A stretch of DNA of 38,013 bases from contig NZ_AOPZ01000137.1 of assembly GCF_000414115.1 (NCBI RefSeq), positions 1 through 38,013 on the forward strand, in the 5' to 3' direction. Below are positions 32,492 through 38,013 of this stretch, piece after piece; positions within the stretch are counted from its first letter, which is position 1, and every line of letters begins with the position of its first letter. The DNA is from Streptomyces aurantiacus JA 4570. GTDB taxonomy: Bacteria; Actinomycetota; Actinomycetes; Streptomycetales; Streptomycetaceae. The translations under genes were made by a program, and so were the position numbers. The notes beneath the pieces were generated by a model. It had not been told where the DNA came from. It was given only the letters and a program-made list of their open reading frames with translations, and made no database searches.

Positions 32492-32765
32492 TTGCCCAAG
32501 CTCACGTACTTCGTCGGCGCCACCATCACCACCGAGTTCGCGGACGCCCTTCCCGCGCCGGACCGCACGGCACTCGGCCTCGCGGACACGCTCGACGCAA
32601 CGCTGCGGCACGGCCCTGACGGGACCGGGCACGTACGCCCCGGACTCGGCCATGAGCCTCACAAGGCCGTGCGCCCCGCTGCGGCGAATCGTCCTGTCCC
32701 GCTCGCTCGCCACCAGCGCGGACCCGGCCGTCGAGGCAACCGATGACGACAGCTCACACGCCTGA
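32492..32765 (+). pseudogene. Remnant of a dihydrofolate-reductase-family (RibD C-terminal) gene
   Basis: From TTG32492 the frame reads LPKLTYFVGAT, the usual start of the family. It then jumps (internal deletion) to TTEFADALPAPDRTALGLAD, a piece normally found about 50 residues later. The next family segments, GTYAPDSA and then PLRRIVLSRSLATSADPAVE, are in the +1 frame, which ends at TGA32765 well short of the family's ~180-190 residues. The original frame ends at TGA32746, overlapping ATG32743 of the next gene. So it has at least one deletion, one frameshift and 3' truncation. The recognition of family segments is from memory. Confidence 0.7.
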
Positions 32766-33633
32766 GACGCCTGCCGCACCCGTACTTGGCACGCCCCGCC
32801 TTCTTCCAGGAGTTGCCCTGAACGTCACCGCCTCCACCGTGTCCCTGACCGTCGCCGACGTCGCCGCCTCGCGTGAGTTCTTCCGCACCCACCTCGGGTA
32901 CGAGGTCGCCATGGCCGCCGACGGCTTCGCGTCCCTGAGCCGCGGTGATGCCGCCGCCGACATCGTGCTGCTCCGCAGCGGCAGCGAGGTGCTGCCGCCG
33001 GAGCAGCGCGACCAGCGGGCCGCGGGCCTGATCTTCGCGCTCACCGTCACCGGCATCGAGGCCGAGGAACGGCGCCTGCGCGAGGCCGGCGCCCCGATCA
33101 CCATGCCGCTGCGCGAAGAGCCTTGGGGCGAGCGGCTGTTCCAGCTCACCGACCCGAACGGCGTCGTCGTCCAGTTCGTGGAATGGGCGGCGCAGGACGC
33201 CGAGCCCACGCCGGACGGGGCCGTACAGAACGATGAGCCCGCTCAAGAAGGGGAGCCCGCCCTGCTCGTGCTCACCCCCGCCGCCGAGAACGTCACCGAG
33301 TCCCCGAACGCCCGCATGACCGGCCTGGCCGCCCCCAGCCGGGGCAGCGCGGAACTCAGCACCTGGACCGTCGCGATGGAGGCGGGCCGGACCGGCCCCG
33401 AACACGTCATCAGCCGCGAACAGGTCTGGACGGTGACCGCGGGCGTCCTCGACGTCACCTGCGCCGGCCGCACCGAGAAGATCTCGGCCGGGCAGACCTT
33501 CGTTCTCCCGCCGGACGTCCTCCGCCAGGTCCACGCCCCGCAGGCGGCCGAGGCCCACGTCGCCATGCGTGCGGACGGGGTGGCCTCCGTACCCGGTACG
33601 GAAGGCACCCGCACCCTGCCCTGGGCCCAGTAG
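32743..33633 (+). CDS. VOC (glyoxalase-like) - cupin fusion protein
   Basis: A 296-aa protein. Residues about 27-146 form a VOC domain (STVSLTVADVAASREFFRTH at the start, LFQLTDPNGVVVQFVEWA at the end). A Pro/Glu-rich linker is followed by a cupin (about 170-290) with ISREQVWTVTAGVLDVTCAG and GQTFVLPPDVLRQVHA. The usual cupin His pair is replaced by Glu/Gln-type residues, so metal binding is doubtful. The start is unclear: ATG32743 overlaps the remnant upstream, whereas the family start would be at codon 26, a CTG (32818) with AGGAG (32808-32812) 5 nt upstream. The two domains are usually separate genes. Confidence 0.8.
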   Translation: MTTAHTPETPAAPVLGTPRLLPGVALNVTASTVSLTVADVAASREFFRTHLGYEVAMAADGFASLSRGDAAADIVLLRSGSEVLPPEQRDQRAAGLIFALTVTGIEAEERRLREAGAPITMPLREEPWGERLFQLTDPNGVVVQFVEWAAQDAEPTPDGAVQNDEPAQEGEPALLVLTPAAENVTESPNARMTGLAAPSRGSAELSTWTVAMEAGRTGPEHVISREQVWTVTAGVLDVTCAGRTEKISAGQTFVLPPDVLRQVHAPQAAEAHVAMRADGVASVPGTEGTRTLPWAQ

Positions 33634-33711
33634 CGCCCGCACAGCCCTCCCTAGCCCTTCTGGCCCTCCCGCCCCTCTCCCCCGACTCGTCCTTCCACTG
33701 ACGGAGACAGC

Positions 33712-34593
33712 TTGTCCATACGCATCACCGCCCTGACCGACCCCGAAGAGACCTCGGCCGGCCGTCGCCTGGCCTGGCTGGCCTCCGGCCCCGACGGGCG
33801 CCCCGCCGGGCACGCCTTCCTGCGCCTGTTCACCAGGGAGGGCCAGCGCCACCTCGCCGAACTGGACGTACAGGTCCACCCCGCCGAACGGCGCGGGCGG
33901 GTCGGCACCCTGCTGCTCGACGCGGCCGTCGCCGCCGCCCGCCGGGACGGCCGGAGCACCGTCATCGCCCAGGCCGGGGCCGCATCCCCCGGCGCCGCCT
34001 TCCTCACCGCAGGGGGCTTCCGCGCCGCGCTGGCCCTCACGTACGCCCGGCTGCCTCTGGCCGACGCGGACCTGCCCGCGCTCACCGCCCTGGCCGAGAA
34101 GCCGCATCCCGGCTACCGGTTGACGGCATGGGAGGGGACGGTGCCCGACGAACTCGCCGACACCTACGTGGCGTCGCGGCGGGCCATGGACGACATGCCG
34201 ATGGGCGCCGTCGACTACGGCACGGTGGCCTGGGACCTCGACCGGGTGCGGGCGGCGGCCGCCGCCGTCTCCGCGCGCGGCGACATCCTCCACACCGTGG
34301 CGGCCGTCGACCGCTCGGACGGCGCCGTCGTCGGCTTCACCGAACTGGTCGTCCCCGGCGACGGGACGGGTGACGCCCTGCACTACGGCACCGCGGTGCT
34401 GCCCGAGCACCGCGGCCGCGGCCTCGCCCGCTGGATGAAGGCCGACTCGATCGTGCGGGCCCGCGAACGCCACCCCCGCCTCGGCGGCCTGCTGACCGAC
34501 ACCGCCGACAACAACCCGCACATGCGGCGCGTCAACGACGAGCTCGGCTACCTGCCGACACACACGGCCCACGAGTACCAGCTCGACCTGTAG
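33712..34593 (+). CDS. GNAT family N-acetyltransferase, two GNAT domains
   Basis: A 293-aa protein with tandem GNAT folds. The N-terminal copy has LDVQVHPAERRGRVGTLLLD, with a diverged acetyl-CoA loop (RRGRVG). The C-terminal copy has YGTAVLPEHRGRGLARWMKAD, with the canonical RGRGLA loop, and NPHMRRVNDELGYLP. This layout is common in actinobacterial antibiotic- or amine-acetylating homologues (mycothiol synthase-like), but no substrate can be named. The start is TTG33712 with GGAG 6 nt upstream. It lies 78 bp after the VOC-cupin gene across a pyrimidine-rich gap and may belong to the same operon. Confidence 0.9.
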   Translation: MSIRITALTDPEETSAGRRLAWLASGPDGRPAGHAFLRLFTREGQRHLAELDVQVHPAERRGRVGTLLLDAAVAAARRDGRSTVIAQAGAASPGAAFLTAGGFRAALALTYARLPLADADLPALTALAEKPHPGYRLTAWEGTVPDELADTYVASRRAMDDMPMGAVDYGTVAWDLDRVRAAAAAVSARGDILHTVAAVDRSDGAVVGFTELVVPGDGTGDALHYGTAVLPEHRGRGLARWMKADSIVRARERHPRLGGLLTDTADNNPHMRRVNDELGYLPTHTAHEYQLDL

Positions 34594-34613
34594 CCCGGCG
34601 CCTGTCAGTACCC

Positions 34614-34633
34614 GTCAGAACCTGTCAGAACCT
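34614..34633. repeat. 10-bp direct repeat before the glycosyltransferase gene
   Basis: GTCAGAACCT occurs twice in tandem (34614-34623 and 34624-34633), preceded by a diverged copy GTCAGTACCC (34604-34613). It lies in the 59-bp gap before the glycosyltransferase start. Confidence 0.85.
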
Positions 34634-34652
34634 GCATGAATGGGTGGACGAA

Positions 34653-35870
34653 ATGCGTGTGTTGATCTCGACGTACGGGTCGCGCGGGAGCGTCGAACCG
34701 ATGGCGGGCCTCGCGGTGCGGCTGCGGGAGCTCGGCGCGGAGGCGCGGGTGTGCGCGCCGCCGGACGAGGAGTTCGCGGAGCGGCTGGCCGAGGCCGGTG
34801 TTCCCCTGGTGCCGACCGGAGCGCCGGTGCGCCCGCTGGTGACCACGGTGGTACCGGGGTCGGCGGCGGGCCTGGCCGAGCGTGCGGCCGCGTTGATGGC
34901 GGCGCAGTTCGACACGGTCGCCGCGGCGGCCGAGGGGTGTGACGCGCTGGTGGCGACGGGCCCGTTGCCGGTCACGGCGGGCGCGCGGTCGGTGGCCGAG
35001 AAGCTGGGCGTCCGCTACGTACACGCGAGCCACCAGCCCGTCAGCCTGCCGTCGCCGTACCGCAGGCCGCCCGGGCGGCGGGGCCGGCCGTTGCCGCCGG
35101 GCGTGACCGACAACAAGGCGCTGTGGGACGAGGACGCCCGGATCGCGAACACGATGTTCGGCGAGCTGCTCAACTCCCGGCGGGCGTCGGCCGGACTGCC
35201 ACCGGTGGACAACGTCCGCGACTACGCCTTCACCGACCACCCGTGGCTGGCCGCGGACCCGGTCCTGGCCCCGTGGCAGCCGACGGAACTCGGCGTGGTG
35301 CAGACCGGCGCGTGGGTCCTGCCGGACGAACGCCCGCTCCCCGCCGAGCTGGTGGAGTTCCTGGACGCCGGCACACCCCCGGTGTACGTGGGCTTCGGCA
35401 GCGTCCCTCTGGGCGCGCCGAAGGACGTCGCCCGGGCGGCCGTCGAGGCGATCCGCGCGCTGGGCCGCCGCACGGTTCTCTCCCGCGGCTGGGCCGGCCT
35501 GGCCCTGATCGACGACCAGGACGACTGCTTCGTGGTCGGCGAGGTCAACCATCAGGCGCTGTTCCGCCGGGCGGCGGCCGTCGTGCACCACGGCGGCGCG
35601 GGCACGACGACGACGGCCGCCCGGGCCGGCGCGCCCCAGGTGGTCGTGCCCCAGGGGGCGGACCAGCCGTACTTCGCCGACCGCGTCGCCGACCTGGGCA
35701 TCGGCACGGCCCACCCCGGCCCGACCCCGACCGCCGAGTCCCTGTCGACCGCCCTCAGAACGGCCCTGAGCCCCGCCACCCGCACCCGAGCGACCACCGT
35801 GGCCGGCACGCTCCACACCGACGGGACGACGACGGCGGCGAAGCTGCTGCTCGCCACCACGGGCCGGTAG
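34653..35870 (+). CDS. GT1-family glycosyltransferase (macrolide/glycopeptide Gtf-like)
   Basis: A 405-aa GT-B glycosyltransferase. The N-terminal acceptor domain starts MRVLISTYGSRGSVEPMAGL. The C-terminal nucleotide-sugar domain has PPVYVGFGSVPLG and the hallmark HHGGAGTTTTAARAGAPQVV with the following VPQGADQPYFADRV. It resembles the GtfB/vancosaminyl-transferase and macrolide-inactivating families, which glycosylate natural products. No aglycone pathway or sugar gene is nearby, so it may detoxify foreign compounds. ATG34653 has GGTGG 6 nt upstream; GTG34644 is in frame three codons earlier. It lies 59 bp after the GNAT gene. Confidence 0.9.
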   Translation: MRVLISTYGSRGSVEPMAGLAVRLRELGAEARVCAPPDEEFAERLAEAGVPLVPTGAPVRPLVTTVVPGSAAGLAERAAALMAAQFDTVAAAAEGCDALVATGPLPVTAGARSVAEKLGVRYVHASHQPVSLPSPYRRPPGRRGRPLPPGVTDNKALWDEDARIANTMFGELLNSRRASAGLPPVDNVRDYAFTDHPWLAADPVLAPWQPTELGVVQTGAWVLPDERPLPAELVEFLDAGTPPVYVGFGSVPLGAPKDVARAAVEAIRALGRRTVLSRGWAGLALIDDQDDCFVVGEVNHQALFRRAAAVVHHGGAGTTTTAARAGAPQVVVPQGADQPYFADRVADLGIGTAHPGPTPTAESLSTALRTALSPATRTRATTVAGTLHTDGTTTAAKLLLATTGR

Positions 35871-35900
35871 CCGCGACCACACATGTCCGCACACGTCGAA

Positions 35901-35926
35901 GGGCCCCACCGCGAACGGTGGGGCCC
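35901..35926. terminator. Terminator between glycosyltransferase gene and tRNA-Ser(GGA)
   Basis: A perfect 11-bp stem GGGCCCCACCG / CGGTGGGGCCC with loop CGAA lies between the plus-strand stop (35870) and the 3' end of the minus-strand tRNA (35955), and serves both. Confidence 0.85.
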
Positions 35927-35954
35927 ATCAACCTCGTGCCCGGTGAGGCACTGG

Positions 35955-36039
35955 CGGAGGATACGAGATTCGAACTCGTGAGGGGTTGCCCCCAACACGC
36001 TTTCCAAGCGTGCGCCCTAGGCCACTAGGCGAATCCTCC
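35955..36039 (-). tRNA. tRNA-Ser(GGA)
   Basis: On the minus strand GGAGGAT (36039-36033) pairs with ATCCTCC (35962-35956), with discriminator G at 35955. The anticodon stem CACGC/GCGTG encloses TTGGAAA with anticodon GGA (36005-36003), which reads UCC/UCU codons. The long variable arm gives the 85-nt class II length. Confidence 0.97.
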
Positions 36040-36103
36040 GCGGCAAACAATACAAGACGTTGAGGAGTGCTCGCGAACTCGTTCCCACCCCCGGCGATCG
36101 GCT

Positions 36104-36109
36104 AGGGTG
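36104..36109 (+). promoter_or_regulatory. -10 element of the SRP RNA gene
   Basis: TAGGGT lies 7 nt before the inferred 5' end of the SRP RNA, the right distance for its -10. The -35 region (about 36080-36086, CGTTCC) is weak. Confidence 0.5.
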
Positions 36110-36116
36110 GGGGCCA

Positions 36117-36204
36117 GCCCCTCACGCGGCGCTATCTGACTGAACTCCCCCAGGGCCGGAAGGCAGCAAGGGTAGGTCGGCTCTGGCGGGTGCGTGGGGG
36201 GCGC
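36117..36204 (+). ncRNA. ffs: Bacterial small signal recognition particle RNA (4.5S/scRNA)
   Basis: The conserved Ffh-binding loop is visible: CAGGGCCGGAAGGCAGCA followed by AGGGTAGG (from 36152), closed by CAGGGCC / GGCTCTG. The outer stem CCCCTCACGC (36119-36128) pairs with GCGTGGGGGG (36193-36202). The ~88-nt length fits the small SRP RNA. It works with Ffh in co-translational membrane targeting. Its place just upstream of dnaX is the one I recall for Streptomyces. Ends are estimated from pairing. Confidence 0.95.
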
Positions 36205-36326
36205 TTTGCGTTCCGGGGCGGGCGAGGGGCGCGGCTCGGGGCGGGGTGCCGGGGAGTCCGTGGGGCGGGCGGGCCCGTGGGGCCGGGCGGTCCGGGTTGT
36301 CAGTGGGCGCCTATAACCTCGTATAC

Positions 36327-38013
36327 GTGTCGTCTCTCGCGCTGTACCGCCGTTATCGCCCGGAGTCGTTCGCCGAGGTCATCGGGCAGGAGCATGTAAC
36401 CGACCCGCTGCAGCAGGCGCTGCGGAACAACCGGGTCAATCACGCGTACCTGTTCAGTGGCCCGCGCGGCTGCGGCAAGACGACGAGCGCGCGCATCCTC
36501 GCCCGCTGCCTGAACTGTGAGCAAGGTCCCACTCCCACGCCCTGCGGCGAGTGCCAGTCCTGCCGGGACCTGGCGCGGAACGGGCCGGGTTCCATCGACG
36601 TCATCGAGATCGACGCCGCCTCGCACGGCGGTGTCGACGACGCGCGTGACCTGCGCGAGAAGGCATTCTTCGGCCCCGCGAGCAGCCGGTACAAGATCTA
36701 CATCATCGACGAGGCCCACATGGTCACGTCGGCCGGCTTCAACGCCCTGCTGAAGGTCGTCGAAGAGCCGCCGGAGCACCTCAAGTTCATCTTCGCGACG
36801 ACGGAGCCGGAAAAGGTCATCGGGACCATCCGGTCGCGTACGCACCACTATCCGTTCCGGCTCGTGCCCCCCGGCACGCTGCGCGACTATCTCGGCGAGG
36901 TGTGCGGGCGCGAGGGCATCCCCATCGAGGACGGCGTGCTGCCGCTCGTCGTGCGCGCCGGCGGCGGGTCCGTGCGTGACTCCATGTCCGTCATGGACCA
37001 GCTCCTCGCGGGCGCCCGCGAGGACGGTGTGACGTACGCCATGGCCACGGGCCTGCTCGGGTACACGGACGGATCGCTCCTCGACTCCGTCGTCGAGGCA
37101 TTCGCCTCCGGCGACGGCGGTGCCGCCTTCGAAGTGGTGGACCGCGTCATCGAGGGCGGCAACGACCCGCGGCGGTTCGTCGCCGACCTGCTCGAGCGGC
37201 TGCGGGACCTGGTGATCCTCGCGGCCGTCCCCGACGCCGGCGAGAAGGGCCTCATCGACGCCCCCGCCGACGTGGTCGAGCGGATGACCGCGCAGGCATC
37301 CGTGTTCGGCGGCGCCGAGCTGAGCCGCGCCGCCGACATCGTCAACGAAGGACTCACCGAGATGCGCGGGGCCACCTCGCCCCGGCTGCAGCTCGAGCTG
37401 ATCTGCGCGCGCGTGCTGCTTCCCGCTGCGTACGACGACGAGCGCTCCGTGATGGCCCGCCTCGACCGCCTCGAGCGCGGCGGCAACTTCATGGCCGGGG
37501 GCCCGGCCGCGACCCCTGCGATGGGGTACGTCCCCGGGCCCGAGGCCCACGCCGGGGTGCGGCAGCCCGGGGTCGCCGTGCCGCCGCCGGGGCCGGGGGT
37601 GCCGCCCGGCCCGGCCGGTCCGTCCGGTCCGTCGATGCCGCAGGGCTCGCCGGAGGCGGAGATTCCGCCGGGAGGCGGGGCCGCGGCCGCTCGGGCCGCG
37701 GTGCGGGGGGGCGGAGCGGCCGGTGCCGGTTCCGCTTCTTCCGGTTCTGCTCCTTCCGGGGCTGCTGCTTCGGGCTCCGGTCCTTCCGGGGCTGCTCCCT
37801 CCGGTTCCGACCCTGCCGGTCCCGACGGTTCCGGTTCCGGTGCGGGCGCGCAGCCTGATGCCGCCGCCGCTCCCACGGCCCCGGCGCCCCCGCAGCAGCC
37901 CACCCCGCCCCCGGCCCAGCCCGCCCAGACCGCGCCCCCGGCGGCCCCCGCCGCCAACCGCCCCGGGACCTGGCCCACGGCCTCGGCCCCGGGCGGCGGC
38001 GCCCAGGCCCCGG
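36327..38013 (+). CDS. dnaX: DNA polymerase III subunit gamma/tau (5' part, runs off the window)
   Basis: Clamp-loader ATPase of the replisome. From GTG36327: LALYRRYRPESFAEVIGQ, Walker A GPRGCGKT (45-52), zinc-site cysteines at C64, C73, C76 and C79, Walker B YIIDEAH (125-131), and the SRC-like IRSRTHHYPF. From about residue 390 the chain becomes Pro/Gly/Ala/Ser-rich with PSGAA-type repeats, as in the tau linkers of Streptomyces. The frame is open to the last base. No Shine-Dalgarno sequence precedes the GTG; TAACCT (36314-36319) could be a -10 for a leaderless or nearly leaderless mRNA. Confidence 0.97.
   Translation, partial: MSSLALYRRYRPESFAEVIGQEHVTDPLQQALRNNRVNHAYLFSGPRGCGKTTSARILARCLNCEQGPTPTPCGECQSCRDLARNGPGSIDVIEIDAASHGGVDDARDLREKAFFGPASSRYKIYIIDEAHMVTSAGFNALLKVVEEPPEHLKFIFATTEPEKVIGTIRSRTHHYPFRLVPPGTLRDYLGEVCGREGIPIEDGVLPLVVRAGGGSVRDSMSVMDQLLAGAREDGVTYAMATGLLGYTDGSLLDSVVEAFASGDGGAAFEVVDRVIEGGNDPRRFVADLLERLRDLVILAAVPDAGEKGLIDAPADVVERMTAQASVFGGAELSRAADIVNEGLTEMRGATSPRLQLELICARVLLPAAYDDERSVMARLDRLERGGNFMAGGPAATPAMGYVPGPEAHAGVRQPGVAVPPPGPGVPPGPAGPSGPSMPQGSPEAEIPPGGGAAAARAAVRGGGAAGAGSASSGSAPSGAAASGSGPSGAAPSGSDPAGPDGSGSGAGAQPDAAAAPTAPAPPQQPTPPPAQPAQTAPPAAPAANRPGTWPTASAPGGGAQAP

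Noticed and set aside
32492..32746. 84-codon frame as a functional, translationally coupled gene
   Set aside because: The ATGA overlap is attractive, but the translation matches scattered DHFR-family pieces that continue in another frame, so decay explains it better.
36297..36302. TTGTCA as the dnaX -35 element
   Set aside because: It is only 11 nt from TAACCT and 9 nt from TATAAC, too close for a normal promoter.

Overview
The window is chromosomal DNA of a Streptomyces species. The evidence is very high GC, many GTG/TTG starts with purine-rich ribosome sites, a sporulation-type sigma factor pair (sigF/sigN-like), and the marker set sigN-sigF / tadA / upp / SRP RNA / dnaX, which from memory matches the SCO4034-SCO4067 core region of S. 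coelicolor. I could run no search, so names rest on motif reading and recall.

Layout. 1-800: tRNA-Ser(GCT) and tRNA-Arg(ACG). 786-4764: a FAD oxidoreductase next to an ECF41-type sigma factor (sigJ), then a Vat-like acetyltransferase and a MOSC protein. 4919-7308: a DUF2797 protein and a coupled monooxygenase/amidohydrolase pair. 7418-10602: an OmpR-type response regulator without a kinase, and a DHA2 efflux pump with its TetR regulator behind a perfect 16-bp-arm palindrome. 10640-14929: a MarR-MFS unit whose pump carries three beta-sandwich domains on its C-terminus, and a YceI protein with the same domain type; a MITE-like element lies between them. 15105-19072: a small membrane protein, a lipoprotein, sigN, sigF and two small genes. 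19540-22644: tRNA-Ser(CGA), tadA with its partner gene, an Arg-rich small gene, upp and a LytR_C protein. 22769-28651: a ParB-like/'VapB' protein divergent from a HerA-like ATPase, an HhH DNA-repair-like protein, an ABC-F ATPase behind a leader-peptide/hairpin region, and a PucR regulator. 28835-35870 is more accessory: LysR/EamA, a frameshifted sensor-domain gene, TetR, a decayed dihydrofolate-reductase-family gene, a VOC-cupin fusion, a double GNAT and a GT1 glycosyltransferase. 35955-38013: tRNA-Ser(GGA), SRP RNA and the 5' part of dnaX.

The most interesting points are: (i) the ABC-F leader, where a 7-codon reading frame, a perfect 9-bp hairpin and a 7-bp pairing that reaches the Shine-Dalgarno region suggest ribosome-mediated induction; (ii) the MFS pump with three apparently cytosolic prealbumin-like domains next to a signal-less YceI protein with one; (iii) short in-frame tandem repeats at the 3' ends of four genes, two of which copy the stop codon; (iv) two decayed genes (sensor domain, DHFR family) flanking a TetR regulator.
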